Origin: B46-G9 sp964581175
GTDB taxonomy: Bacteria; Desulfobacterota; DSM-4660; Desulfatiglandales; Desulfatiglandaceae
Length of the DNA: 64,000 bases
Reading direction: 5' to 3'
Assembly: GCA_964581175.1 (NCBI GenBank)
Contig: CAZONI010000001.1
Span: forward strand, 62,001-126,000
Every line of letters starts with the position of its first letter. Position 1 is the stretch's first letter. The position numbers and the translations under genes were made by a program. The notes under the pieces were generated by a model. The model saw only the letters and a program-made list of their open reading frames with translations, did not search any database and had not been told where the DNA came from. Positions 35,072-43,768 of the stretch are shown here, piece by piece.

Positions 35072-35461
35072 TCATCCTAAGAGGGCGGCGATTTCATTCA
35101 ACAGTTCCTCCGGGTTGATGGGTTTCTGAAGCAGGGACTCCGCTTCGAGGTATTCTCCATCCGTCTCAGGGTCGAATTTCAACCCTGTCACTTCCGTAAC
35201 TGCTGTTACGATAATGACGGGTATCTCTCTGAATCGCTCATCCTGTTTGATCGTCGAACACAAATTGAACCCGTCGTCATAGCGTTCCATCATCACGTCC
35301 AGGAGAATGAGGTCCGGAGGGGAAGATTCGAGAGCCGACATACCCTCTCTGGCGTCGCCTGCCGTACACACGTCATATCCTGCCGAAGCAAGGATCTTCA
35401 CGATTGCGGCAGTAAAATCAGGATCATCATCAACGATCAGGATCGTCTTTCCCTTTTCCAT
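35072..35461 (-). CDS. Single-domain response regulator (receiver only)
   Basis: A 129-residue receiver: acidic residues in IVDDDPDF, phosphoacceptor in ILLDVMMERYDDG, conserved lysine in LLQKPINPEE. No output domain. It resembles the receiver at 29216-29608 in length and motifs, and both have the paired-hairpin motif upstream. It heads a minus-strand run continuing through the hybrid kinase, the formate dehydrogenase genes and the second regulator/kinase pair. The gap to the hybrid kinase is 171 bases, in which I see no gene. Confidence 0.9.
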   Translation of the reverse strand: MEKGKTILIVDDDPDFTAAIVKILASAGYDVCTAGDAREGMSALESSPPDLILLDVMMERYDDGFNLCSTIKQDERFREIPVIIVTAVTEVTGLKFDPETDGEYLEAESLLQKPINPEELLNEIAALLG

Positions 35462-35569
35462 GCTTCACCCCCCTCTATCTCCTTTCCATTCCGCTGACAG
35501 AATACTCCCGGACGCCTGGCATCACGACATAGGTACGGAGAGGACAGATCTGCCTTTCGGGCCCGGTTT

Positions 35570-35608
35570 CCCGGTTTGACAGAACCTACCCGGGTCCTTC
35601 GTCGGAGG
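35570..35608 (-). promoter_or_regulatory. Paired-hairpin leader motif, copy B, upstream of the response regulator
   Basis: Plus-strand block AGAACCTACCCGGGTCCTTC matches copy A (AGAACCTATCCGGGTCCTCC) at 18 of 20 positions. On the minus strand a CCTCC/GAAGG hairpin with one mismatch (35596-35608) is followed by a CCCGG/CCGGG pairing (35570-35594) enclosing a loop with the conserved AGGTTCT. It lies in a 618-base intergenic region; the rest of that gap holds no convincing gene, an AT-rich stretch near 35830-35930, and the promoter and inverted repeat described next. Confidence 0.5.
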
Positions 35609-35935
35609 TGGTGAGTTTAGTAGAGTAGAAACCAGAGGGCGTTCTTGAGACCCATAAGGAAGCACGATTGCTTTCCTCGGATGCTCGGGAGAAAAAGAGA
35701 TAGGGGAGAATAGGAAAGAGAAGTTGATCGTCAGAAGGAGATTTCAAAGGAAAAATCACGTTCAGCTTCAGACGAGGATCATATCCAGAGGTATGCCCTC
35801 GAAGCACCTTGCCCACCTTATCTCCGATATTACAAGCTCTTTCTTAAAGAGACTCATTTCTTGATTCTGGAGAAAAAATAAGCAACCGAAAGAAGCAAAT
35901 TCAAGATTTTATTCCCTTCGCAGGCTATTATAGAT

Positions 35936-36025
35936 CCCGGGTGTCTTCCGTGTCAAGCTGGAATCCGCTGATTCTTTCACACCCGGGGAAAATGGCTTGA
36001 CAGAAAAAATCCGGCAAAGTATAAA
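35936..36025 (+). promoter_or_regulatory. Inverted repeat and sigma-70 promoter upstream of the plus-strand response regulator
   Basis: CCCGGGTGT (35936-35944) and ACACCCGGG (35979-35987) form a perfect 9-base inverted repeat with a 34-base spacer. Ten bases on is TTGACA (35997-36002), a 17-base spacer and TATAAA (36020-36025), a near-consensus promoter. Transcription would begin about 50 bases before the ATG at 36080. The inverted repeat could be an operator or the terminator of a short upstream transcript. Confidence 0.65.
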
Positions 36026-36079
36026 TCTTGCCATCATAAACCTCCCCCCTAAATCCTTATCGATAGCAAGGAGCCGACC

Positions 36080-36574
36080 ATGAGTGACAGACCAGATATC
36101 AAGATTCTTCTTATAGACGATGAACAGACTCTCCTGGAGTATTTGTCAAAACGACTGCTCAGAGAAGGCTTCACTGTAAAGGCCACCTTTTCAGGAGAAG
36201 AGGCCCTGGAGGTGGCGGCCAATGACTTTTTCGACGTAGCGGTCGTAGACCTGAAAATGCCGGGAATTGACGGTGTTGAAACACAGAAACGCCTCAAGGA
36301 AATCCAACCGCTGATTCAGTGTATCGTTCTCACCGGTCATGGCTCGATAGATACGGCCCTTGAAAGCGGCCAGCAGGACGCCTACAAGTACCTCCTTAAG
36401 CCCATTGATTACGAAAATCTTGTTGAAACGATAAAGGAAGCCTCCAAAAAGAAGGAAGAAGTGCAAGCCGTCAAATTCAAAGAACAGGTCGAAGAAATCT
36501 ATCGCTCAGGCATGGGCGCCAAAGGGATAAAGAAGGCAATCAAAGAACTGCGAAAGATTTATGGAATCGAGTGA
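36080..36574 (+). CDS. Response regulator with short C-terminal helical extension
   Basis: A 164-residue receiver protein (LLIDDEQTLLEYL, phosphoacceptor in VAVVDLKMPGIDG, lysine in YLLKPIDYENL) followed by about 40 mostly helical, lysine-rich residues with no recognised DNA-binding domain. AAGGAG precedes the ATG and a strong promoter lies upstream. With the PAS kinase 212 bases downstream it probably forms a two-component system at the head of the Mrp-like antiporter cluster. The gap between them holds no convincing gene. Confidence 0.9.
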   Translation: MSDRPDIKILLIDDEQTLLEYLSKRLLREGFTVKATFSGEEALEVAANDFFDVAVVDLKMPGIDGVETQKRLKEIQPLIQCIVLTGHGSIDTALESGQQDAYKYLLKPIDYENLVETIKEASKKKEEVQAVKFKEQVEEIYRSGMGAKGIKKAIKELRKIYGIE

Positions 36575-36786
36575 TCCCACGGAGAGAAGCCGGTAGAGGT
36601 ACTCCACAAATTGCTGAGTTATTCGATCCTCGACGAGTGCTCTCCCCGTTCGAATCTTTGCGTTCATTTGGGTTGACAGGTGAAAAACATTCATCTGGCA
36701 GTGATCGTGATCCGGAGCAGCGAAAGAAGAAGCGGAAGTTCCAGTCGCCTTGAGAGACCAGCAGGAACGGGGATCCCTATTGAAAG

Positions 36787-37986
36787 ATGAATGATGCCGG
36801 CAGAAAATCTTTGATAGAAAGGATCAAGTCCGTTCTCCTTCCACGGCGGGGAGGCACTTCCAAAAAAGGGATATATCGGATAAATGGAAGGACCGAATTT
36901 GATATCCTTCGAGCCCACGATTTCCTCCGGTCCGTTCTCCAGCATTCCCAAGACATGATTTTTGTAACCGATGTGGATGGTTTTCTCGTCTCATTCAACC
37001 AGGGAGGAGAAAAAGCGCTGGGGTACACACAGCAAGAAGTAATAGGACGCCACCTTAAAGACTCCGCCCTGGACCCCCTGGTATTGCAAAACCTCCTTGA
37101 AGATTCCCGGAATCAGGGCAGCGCCGTGAGTATGGATTTTCCTTTCCTGCACAGGGAGGGGCACACCGTCTATTTCAATGTCTCGCTCATTGACTTGAAG
37201 AATGCTGATAAAAAGAGTATCGGAACGGTGGGCATTTGTCACGATATCACCCGCTGGAAGAAACTCGAGGAAGATTTGATCCGCGTGGACAGGCTGGCCG
37301 AGATGGGCCGCATCGCCGCGGGCGTGGCCCATGAAATAAACAACCCCCTGGCAGTCATCAATGAGGCGGCCGGATGGGGCGCGGTGGTGACAAAGGACGC
37401 CAAAGACCTCCAGCAGGAAGATCGTGAGGAACTGGAAAAAATATTCGAGGATATTATCGAGCAGACAAAACGCTGCAGGAGCAGAACAAAGCAGGTCCTC
37501 GGCTTTGCCAGGGACACGGAACCTGCCAGAAAAGAGATCGATATCCATGAACTGCTCAGGGAAACAGTAGCCTTTCTCAAACCGGAGCTGAAATACAAGC
37601 ACATAGATATCCTGTATGAATTTGCAGATGGGCCTCTCATCCTGAAATCCGATCCGAAGCAGTTGGAACAGATCTTTGTGAACCTGTTGACGAACGCGAT
37701 TTACGCGATCAAGGAAAAAGGAGAAGAAAAGGGACAAATCTCTCTTCGGACGGCGGCTACTGAAAAGGAGGTCGAAATTCATGTTTCGGATTCCGGAACA
37801 GGCATGAGTGATGATGTAAAGGCGAAAATTTTCGATCTCTTTTTTACCACGAAACCATCAGGCAAGGGAACCGGGCTCGGGCTGACCATCTGCCACAATA
37901 TCGTGAAAAAGCTGGGTGGCGATATGACGTGTGAAAGCTGCGCGGGAGAAGGCACCACATTCACCATCCGTATCGCTTTATGCTGA
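36787..37986 (+). CDS. Soluble PAS histidine kinase
   Basis: A 399-residue kinase: a basic N-terminus, one PAS/PAC domain (about residues 40-165), HisKA (GRIAAGVAHEINNPLAVI) and a full HATPase domain (VNLLTNAIYAI, VSDSGTGMS, GKGTGLGLTICHN). No transmembrane helix, so a cytoplasmic signal is sensed. An in-frame stop lies just upstream, so the start cannot move further 5'; the ribosome site is weak. Its stop region overlaps the start of the mrpE-like gene by seven bases, linking this kinase physically and probably transcriptionally to the antiporter genes. Confidence 0.9.
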   Translation: MNDAGRKSLIERIKSVLLPRRGGTSKKGIYRINGRTEFDILRAHDFLRSVLQHSQDMIFVTDVDGFLVSFNQGGEKALGYTQQEVIGRHLKDSALDPLVLQNLLEDSRNQGSAVSMDFPFLHREGHTVYFNVSLIDLKNADKKSIGTVGICHDITRWKKLEEDLIRVDRLAEMGRIAAGVAHEINNPLAVINEAAGWGAVVTKDAKDLQQEDREELEKIFEDIIEQTKRCRSRTKQVLGFARDTEPARKEIDIHELLRETVAFLKPELKYKHIDILYEFADGPLILKSDPKQLEQIFVNLLTNAIYAIKEKGEEKGQISLRTAATEKEVEIHVSDSGTGMSDDVKAKIFDLFFTTKPSGKGTGLGLTICHNIVKKLGGDMTCESCAGEGTTFTIRIALC

Positions 37987-38582
37987 GGATGTCAGATCCT
38001 ATGGAGGAGCAATCGCTAGAAGAAATGAACTCGAATGAAAGCGCTTTAAAGAACCCTGGAAAGGATTCCGCATCCCCCGTGCCGAAGAAATCAAAAGTAT
38101 TCCCATTTCTCGCTACCTTCGGCGCCCTCTTCGCTCTGTGGATACTTCTCTCGGGAAAGTTCGATGTGTTGCACCTCGTTCTGGGCCTTCTCTCCTGTGC
38201 GCTCGTCGCCTACATCTCCAGCGATCTCCTGTTTCCCGAAGGCAAACCGGAAAACCTCCTGCTTTACGTGTGGCGTTTCCTGATATATGTCCCCTGGCTC
38301 CTGTACCAGATCTGGCTTGCCAACCTGCATGTCCTGTATCTGACATTTCACCCGAAAATGATAGAACTTATTGACCCCCAGATCATCCGTTTCCAAAGCA
38401 AGTTGACAAAAGATCTCTCACTGGTCACTTTTGCCAATTCCATCACCCTGACCCCCGGAACAATTACTGTTTCGGTCTCTGTAGACGGCGATTTCAAGGT
38501 TCATGCCATTGATACGGTATCTGCTGAGGCCCTTCCAGGAGAAATGGAGGCACGGGTCGCAAGGGCATTCGGAGAAGACTAA
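37980..38582 (+). CDS. mrpE: Mrp/Mnh antiporter subunit E
   Basis: A 200-residue membrane protein with an N-terminal hydrophilic extension of about 40 residues, then the MrpE pattern: two or three helices (FLATFGALFALWILLSG, VLHLVLGLLSCALVAYI), YVPWLLYQIWLANLHV, and the conserved SITLTPGTITVSV. MrpE is a structural subunit of multi-subunit Na+/H+ antiporters. The frame opens inside the kinase stop; later ATGs at 37989 and 38001 are alternative starts. First of ten antiporter-complex genes on this strand. Confidence 0.88.
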   Translation: MLRMSDPMEEQSLEEMNSNESALKNPGKDSASPVPKKSKVFPFLATFGALFALWILLSGKFDVLHLVLGLLSCALVAYISSDLLFPEGKPENLLLYVWRFLIYVPWLLYQIWLANLHVLYLTFHPKMIELIDPQIIRFQSKLTKDLSLVTFANSITLTPGTITVSVSVDGDFKVHAIDTVSAEALPGEMEARVARAFGED

Positions 38583-38869
38583 TGCACACCTTTTTCCTTT
38601 TTGTCGGCCTTTTCCTCTGTGTCTTGATGCTCTTCTCGCTCTATCGCGGTGTTTTTGGGCCTACAGTGCTGGACCGCTTGATTGGGGTGAATGCCATTGG
38701 GAGCAAGACAGTGGTATTGCTCCTGATCATCGGGGTGCTCTACGAGAGGGTAGATATGTTCGTAGACATCGCCCTGGCATATGCGATGCTCAACTTTATT
38801 GCTGTTCTTGCCGGATCACGCTACTTCCAGAAACGCAAGGGGCTTTATGAAGAACCGCCATACAAATAA
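38582..38869 (+). CDS. mrpF: Mrp/Mnh antiporter subunit F
   Basis: A 95-residue protein with three transmembrane helices; LYRGVFGPTVLDRLIGVNAIG and the IALAYAMLNFIAVLAGSRYF end are characteristic of MrpF. The ATG overlaps the mrpE stop by one base. The 127 bases after it hold no gene but contain imperfect tandem GGCCGGTTG/GACCGGTTG units (38871-38915). Confidence 0.88.
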   Translation: MHTFFLFVGLFLCVLMLFSLYRGVFGPTVLDRLIGVNAIGSKTVVLLLIIGVLYERVDMFVDIALAYAMLNFIAVLAGSRYFQKRKGLYEEPPYK

Positions 38870-38996
38870 GTTGGCCGGTTGGCCCGTTGACCGGTTGAGC
38901 CCCTCGGCCGGTTGAGGAATGAAGATAACGGCCCGGTCGACGTTCCGATAGTGAGAAGCAATCAAGGAGTTGCAGAATAAAGAGGAGATTATTGTA

Positions 38997-39335
38997 ATGG
39001 ACTTTGCTGTTGCCTTTCTGCTCCTGTTCGGGCTCGTTTTTTTTACCGGCGGCGGCGTTGGTATCCTCCGGTTTCCCGACTTCTACACACGCCTCCATCC
39101 TGCCGGCAAACTGGATACCGCCGGTTCACTCCTGATGATTGCCGGGATGGCCCTCTACAATCTCCACGACCTGACGTTGTCCTCCGTGCTGGTCAGCGCA
39201 AAGATGATACTCATCGTGGTCTTCATCTTTCTGTCCAGCCCCACAGCTACCCATTCCATTGTTGATGCGGGAATGCGGGCCGGACTCAGACCCTGGACAA
39301 AAGAAATACATGAGAAACAGGAGAAAGGATTATGA
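38997..39335 (+). CDS. mrpG: Mrp/Mnh antiporter subunit G
   Basis: A 112-residue, three-helix membrane protein with the MrpG core GGGVGILRFPDFYTRLHPAGKLDTAG. An upstream in-frame start exists, but AGAGGAG lies 9 bases before this ATG and the protein then starts directly with the first helix (MDFAVAFLLLFGLVFF). It overlaps the next gene by 4 bases (ATGA). Confidence 0.9.
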   Translation: MDFAVAFLLLFGLVFFTGGGVGILRFPDFYTRLHPAGKLDTAGSLLMIAGMALYNLHDLTLSSVLVSAKMILIVVFIFLSSPTATHSIVDAGMRAGLRPWTKEIHEKQEKGL

Positions 39336-39577
39336 TACCGCAACTGGACATTTTTATCCTGACACTGGTCATCGTTTGCGCCATAGCAGCCATCTCCGTG
39401 AAAGATCTCCTCGGCTGCGCGATTCTCTTCGGCGCCTACAGTTTCATGATGTGTCTCCTCTGGGCCATTATGGGATCGGTGGACGTGGCATTCACGGAGG
39501 CCTCCGTGGGCGCCGGGGTCAGTACCGTCTTTTTTGTGGCCGCGGTATTCAGGACGACCAGGAGGACCAAGGATTGA
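39332..39577 (+). CDS. DUF4040/MbhD-like antiporter subunit
   Basis: An 81-residue, three-helix protein: LVIVCAIAAISVKDLLGCAILFG and DVAFTEASVGAGVSTVFFVAA are the DUF4040 (MbhD) pattern, equivalent to part of the long C-terminal region of MrpA. Splitting MrpA functions into separate small genes is typical of the Mbh/Mbx-related antiporter modules of anaerobes. Overlaps mrpG upstream, and its TGA overlaps the TTG start of the following gene. Confidence 0.85.
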   Translation: MIPQLDIFILTLVIVCAIAAISVKDLLGCAILFGAYSFMMCLLWAIMGSVDVAFTEASVGAGVSTVFFVAAVFRTTRRTKD

Positions 39578-40401
39578 AAAAAATCGGTTTTATCATAGTC
39601 TGTCTGAGCGGAGCGCTCCTCTTGTATGCCACACAGGATTTCCCGCGCTGGGGCGATCCCAATTCCCCTGCCAACACCCACGTGTCGCCGCGCTATATTC
39701 AGAAAACCCTGGAAGAGACCGATGTTCCGAACGCCGTGACATCTATCCTGGCTGATTATCGTGGGTATGACACCATGTTTGAGACCACCGTCATTTTTGC
39801 CGCGGGCATGAGCTGTCTCATTCTCTTGAGGGTATTCAAGCGAAAGGAGGAAGACCGGTACTACCGGCACATTTCTACCGGGGTCACTCTTCGCGTCAAA
39901 GGGGAAAAAACCATCCCCGAGAAATCGAAGGAATTCGAAAGAATCGACACCATATGGACGCCCTACGACCTGATCATCAAAACGGTTTCGCGTTTTCTCG
40001 TCCCGTTCATCCAGCTTTTCGCCCTGTATGTCCTTGCTCACGGTCACGAGAGCCCGGGAGGAGGATTTCAGGGCGGTGTCATTTTCGGGGCAAGTTTTAT
40101 CATTCTGGCTATCGCCTTTGATCTCAGGACGGCCCTCCGCCGATTCAAAGAAAAAACCGACGGCCTGTTAGCTGCCCTGGGCGTCTTTATTTATGCTGGA
40201 ATTGGGGCACTGTGCCTCCTCCTTGGGGGCAATTTCCTGAATTACAAGGAACTGGCACGCATATTTCCGTTCAATAAAATAGAGGCACGGGCTTACGGAA
40301 TCCTCGGCATCGAAACCGGGGTTTTCATCGCGGTTATGGCCGTTATGGTTTGCATTTATGTAAATATTGTCTCAGAGGGAAGACATGATGAGGGACTCTG
40401 A
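39574..40401 (+). CDS. mrpB: MbhE-MrpB-like antiporter subunit (fused)
   Basis: About 275 residues, starting at a TTG that overlaps the previous stop (TTGA); the open frame extends further upstream, but that part overlaps other genes. The N-terminal ~100 residues resemble MbhE (KKIGFIIVCLSGALLLYAT, then VTSILADYRGYDTMFETTV); the C-terminal part is MrpB-like (HGHESPGGGFQGGVIFGASF, helices to the end). A hydrophilic stretch joins the two. The fusion covers the MrpA tail and MrpB in one polypeptide. Confidence 0.87.
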   Translation: MKKIGFIIVCLSGALLLYATQDFPRWGDPNSPANTHVSPRYIQKTLEETDVPNAVTSILADYRGYDTMFETTVIFAAGMSCLILLRVFKRKEEDRYYRHISTGVTLRVKGEKTIPEKSKEFERIDTIWTPYDLIIKTVSRFLVPFIQLFALYVLAHGHESPGGGFQGGVIFGASFIILAIAFDLRTALRRFKEKTDGLLAALGVFIYAGIGALCLLLGGNFLNYKELARIFPFNKIEARAYGILGIETGVFIAVMAVMVCIYVNIVSEGRHDEGL

Positions 40402-40404
40402 TAT

Positions 40405-40800
40405 ATGGAAGCGCTGATCCATCACGTTGTTGGAAAATATAATTACTGGCTTTACATCATTCTGATGATGATCGGTCTTTACGCCATGATCGCGAAGAAC
40501 AACCTCATCAAGAAACTGGTTGGCATGAATATTTTCCAGACGGCCATCATCCTCTTTTATGTCTCTATCGGATGCAAAAAGGGAGCTACGATCCCCATTA
40601 TTGAGGAACACGCGGGCATGGGTGAGCACGCCATCAGAGTGGCGGATTACATCAACCCACTTCCCCATGTCCTCATGCTTACGGCGATAGTGGTCTCTGT
40701 TTCCACTTTTGGAGTTGCCCTGGCACTTGCAGTGAAGATCTACCAGCAGTACAAGACGCTGGAAGAAGACGAAATTCTTATGCGCCTGAGAGAGAAATGA
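40405..40800 (+). CDS. mrpC: Mrp/Mnh antiporter subunit C (NuoK-like)
   Basis: A 131-residue, three-helix NuoK-family protein. The second helix carries LIKKLVGMNIFQTAIILFYV and the third has NPLPHVLMLTAIVVSVSTFGVALALAV, the standard MrpC/NuoK pattern. A short insertion (KKGATIPIIEEHAGMGEHA) sits between helices 2 and 3. It overlaps the next gene by 4 bases (ATGA). Confidence 0.92.
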   Translation: MEALIHHVVGKYNYWLYIILMMIGLYAMIAKNNLIKKLVGMNIFQTAIILFYVSIGCKKGATIPIIEEHAGMGEHAIRVADYINPLPHVLMLTAIVVSVSTFGVALALAVKIYQQYKTLEEDEILMRLREK

Positions 40801-42290
40801 GCCAGCATTATCCTGTTCTCCTTGTGACCGTTCCGCTCCTTTCCGCCTTTATTATCAGTGGGCTGAGCTGGGTCAAAAAATCTCTTTGTTTTCCCGTGGC
40901 CCTCGTGGCACTCGGCACTTCGGTATTCTGTGCCATCGGCCTGCTCTTCAAAGTCCTTGACGTGGGTGTCGTGGAATACCACATGGGCGGCTGGATGCCG
41001 CCCTGGGGCATTGCCTACCGCATCGACCTCCTGAACGCTCTGGTCCTTGTAGCGGTCTCTTCAGTTGCCCTCGTCAATCTCGTTGCCGCCCACAAGAGCG
41101 TTCAAAGAGATTTTCCCGAAAAGAAGGGCATCTTCTACGCCCTTTACGTGCTTTTTGCCATGGGCCTGATGGGCATTACCGTAACCGGGGATGTGTTCAA
41201 TCTTTACGTCCTCCTGGAGATTGCCTCCCTCACCGCCTACGCGCTCATAGCACTCGGCAAACCGGACAGGGCTCCCTTGGCCAGTCTGAACTATGTCTTT
41301 ATCGGGACCGTCGGCGCCTGTTTCTATCTGCTAGGCATCGGGTACCTTTACATCATGACCGGTTCTCTGAATATGGCCGACATTGCCTCTCTTCTTCCGC
41401 CCATTTATCATTCAAAGGCCGTGCTCGTGGCGTTCATATTCTGTATGGTCGGGGTTTGCATCAAGATGGCCTTTTTCCCGCTCCATACATGGCTTCCCAA
41501 CGCATATACCTATGCGCCCAATCCTGCCAGCAGCGTCATAGCCCCGCTGATGACCAAGGTCATGGTATACGTGATGATCCGCCTGGTCTTCTCTGTATTT
41601 TTGCCGGACTTCAGCTTCCACGTGCTGCACATAGGTCCCGCTCTTGTATGGCTGGCATGTCTCGCCATTATCATGGGCTCGCTCCTGGCCCTCACCCAGA
41701 GAAATCTGAAAAAGATGCTCACCTACATCATTGTTTCCGAGATCGGGTACATGGTGGGAGGTCTCTGGCTGGGAAACCGGCTCGGGATGAGCGGCGCAAT
41801 CCTTCACATCCTCAATGATGCCATTATGACTCTGTGCCTGTTTCTGGCTGTCGGGAATATTGCATACAAGGTTAAACAAGTCGGCTTCGAGGATTTGAAA
41901 GGCCTGTTTCGCAAGATGCCCGTGACCATGGCCGGGTTCGTTGCGGGTGCTCTCAGCGTTATCGGAGTCCCTCCCACCTGCGGCTTTTTCAGCAAATGGT
42001 ACCTGATTTCGGGAGCGATCCAGGCCGGGCAGTACGGTTTTATGGCGGCCCTCCTTTTCAGCAGCCTTATAAACATCGTACTCTTTTTCCGGGTCATTGA
42101 AATCGCCTATTTTGAACCCATGAACCCTCTCCATGGAGTTGCTCCGAAGCGAGGCATCATAGAAGAGGTCCCGCTCTCCATGCTGATACCCCTGCTGCTG
42201 GTAGCGGTCAGTCTGATTGTCGTGGGCATCTACAGCGGAACCATCGTCAACCACATAATCGTCCCCGTCCTGCCGAAAGGAATCGGTTAA
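40797..42290 (+). CDS. mrpD: Mrp/Mnh antiporter subunit D (proton-translocating ND2/4/5 family)
   Basis: A 497-residue protein with about 14 predicted transmembrane helices. Key ion-path residues are present: the glutamate in NLYVLLEIASLTAYAL, the lysine in CIKMAFFPLHTWLPNAY, and the lysine in PLMTKVMVYVMI. These form the half-channels of antiporter-like subunits. The first of three such subunits in the cluster. One-base overlap with the next gene. Confidence 0.92.
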   Translation: MSQHYPVLLVTVPLLSAFIISGLSWVKKSLCFPVALVALGTSVFCAIGLLFKVLDVGVVEYHMGGWMPPWGIAYRIDLLNALVLVAVSSVALVNLVAAHKSVQRDFPEKKGIFYALYVLFAMGLMGITVTGDVFNLYVLLEIASLTAYALIALGKPDRAPLASLNYVFIGTVGACFYLLGIGYLYIMTGSLNMADIASLLPPIYHSKAVLVAFIFCMVGVCIKMAFFPLHTWLPNAYTYAPNPASSVIAPLMTKVMVYVMIRLVFSVFLPDFSFHVLHIGPALVWLACLAIIMGSLLALTQRNLKKMLTYIIVSEIGYMVGGLWLGNRLGMSGAILHILNDAIMTLCLFLAVGNIAYKVKQVGFEDLKGLFRKMPVTMAGFVAGALSVIGVPPTCGFFSKWYLISGAIQAGQYGFMAALLFSSLINIVLFFRVIEIAYFEPMNPLHGVAPKRGIIEEVPLSMLIPLLLVAVSLIVVGIYSGTIVNHIIVPVLPKGIG

Positions 42291-43756
42291 TGGAGGTCAT
42301 CCATTCCATAAGACCCTTGCTCGCCGTGCTGGTATCCATCTGCGCGGTCCCGCTGATCGCATCGAGCCGCAAAGAAAATATCCGTGAAATGTGGACCTTT
42401 GCCGCGGCAATAGCAAAATTCCTTATCGTCGTTTCCATGCTTCCGGCAGTGCTCAGGGGAACGCAATTTTCCTACACCCTCTGGGAATTCCTCCCAGGTG
42501 CCTCCATAGAGTTCAAGGTAGACTCGCTGGGCATGCTGTTCGCGCTGGTGGCCTCCTCCCTGTGGATCATAACCAGCGCGTACTCGATCGGATATATGCG
42601 CGGGCTCAAGGAACACAGCCAGTCCAGGTATTTCTGTTTCTTTGCTCTGGCGCTCTCCGCGACCATCGGGGTGGCCTTTTCCGCGAACCTGCTCACGCTC
42701 TACCTCTTTTACGAAATGCTTTCACTCGCCACCTACCCGCTGGTGACCCACCATCAGGACCCGGAAGCCCGCCAATCAGGCCGCAAATACCTGACGTACA
42801 TTCTCGGCACTTCCATCGGCCTGGTACTCCCTGCCATGCTTGTCGTGTACCACCTCACCGGCAGCCTGGAATTTTCGGCTCACGGCCTCCTGGCGGACAC
42901 CACTTCCAAGGCCCTTGTGACACTCCTTCTCTTGATGCTTCTCTTCGGTTTTGCCAAGGCCGCCATCATGCCCTTTCATGCCTGGCTTCCTGCCGCGATG
43001 GTTGCCCCGACGCCGGTGAGCGCACTGCTTCACGCTGTGGCCGTTGTGAAGGTAGGTGTATTCAGCATCGTGCGGATCCTGACCGGTATCTTCGGGGTGG
43101 GCATTCTCTCTTCTTTTCACCTGGGCACGGTCGTATGTTACATAGCGTCTTTTACTATTCTGGTGGGTTCCCTTATTGCCCTTTCTCAAGATGAATTGAA
43201 GAGACGACTTGCCTTTTCAACCATTAGCCAGCTCTCTTACATCGTTCTCGGTGTTGCGCTCCTCTCGCCGAAAGGCATGGAGGGGGGAATAGTCCACATC
43301 GCGATGCACGCCTTCGGCAAGATTACGCTCTTCTTCTGTGCTGGGGCCATTTTTGTGGGCACAGGAAAAAAGTATATCAGCGAAATGGTGGGAATAGGGA
43401 GACGGATGCCGGTAACCATGGCCGCTTTCTTTGTGGGGGCTTTGAGTGTTATCGGGCTTCCGCCCACGGGGGGCTTTTTCAGCAAATGGTACCTGGTGCT
43501 CGGAACGCTCGAGGCCAATCAATGGCCGATGCTCGTCGTTCTGCTCCTGAGTTCCCTGCTCAACGCAGCTTATTTTCTGCCCGTTGTTTACAAGGCTTTT
43601 TTCTGTTCGGATGAAGAGGCCCTGTTCGAGAATAAGGTACAGGAGGGCCCGGTCTGGTGCGTTGCGCCGCTTGTTTTGACGGCCGTCATCTCTCTCTTTC
43701 TGTTCTTTTATCCGGATATCTTCTTCCGGCTTGCTGAGATGGCTGTTGGAATGTAA
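42290..43756 (+). CDS. Second antiporter-like membrane subunit (MrpD/NuoM family)
   Basis: A 488-residue, about 14-helix protein of the same family as the gene before it, with the glutamate in LYLFYEMLSLATYPL, lysine in KAAIMPFHAWLPAAM and lysine in HAVAVVKVGVF. Also GGFFSKWYLVLG, shared with the upstream paralogue (GFFSKWYLISG). All three key charges are present, so it should be able to move ions. Probably arose by duplication within the complex. Confidence 0.9.
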   Translation: MEVIHSIRPLLAVLVSICAVPLIASSRKENIREMWTFAAAIAKFLIVVSMLPAVLRGTQFSYTLWEFLPGASIEFKVDSLGMLFALVASSLWIITSAYSIGYMRGLKEHSQSRYFCFFALALSATIGVAFSANLLTLYLFYEMLSLATYPLVTHHQDPEARQSGRKYLTYILGTSIGLVLPAMLVVYHLTGSLEFSAHGLLADTTSKALVTLLLLMLLFGFAKAAIMPFHAWLPAAMVAPTPVSALLHAVAVVKVGVFSIVRILTGIFGVGILSSFHLGTVVCYIASFTILVGSLIALSQDELKRRLAFSTISQLSYIVLGVALLSPKGMEGGIVHIAMHAFGKITLFFCAGAIFVGTGKKYISEMVGIGRRMPVTMAAFFVGALSVIGLPPTGGFFSKWYLVLGTLEANQWPMLVVLLLSSLLNAAYFLPVVYKAFFCSDEEALFENKVQEGPVWCVAPLVLTAVISLFLFFYPDIFFRLAEMAVGM

Positions 43757-43768
43757 TTGGAGGGAACC

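Noticed and set aside
35586..35816. 76-codon minus-strand frame in the 618-base gap
   Set aside because: No ribosome site or recognisable domain, and it overlaps the leader motif.
36571..36753. 60-codon plus-strand frame between the response regulator and PAS kinase
   Set aside because: Low-complexity basic translation, GTG start overlapping the previous stop, no ribosome site.
38871..38920. Tandem GGCCGGTTG-like units between mrpF and mrpG considered as operator or CRISPR-like repeats
   Set aside because: Only three or four imperfect 8-10-base units; more likely a simple-sequence tract.
39259..39573. Long 5' extension of the MrpB-like gene
   Set aside because: This part overlaps mrpG and the DUF4040 gene in another frame and reads as arginine-rich nonsense; the TTG at 39574 gives a proper first membrane helix.
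41412..42254. 280-codon minus-strand frame opposite mrpD
   Set aside because: Shadow of a hydrophobic membrane gene; composition is the antisense of membrane helices.
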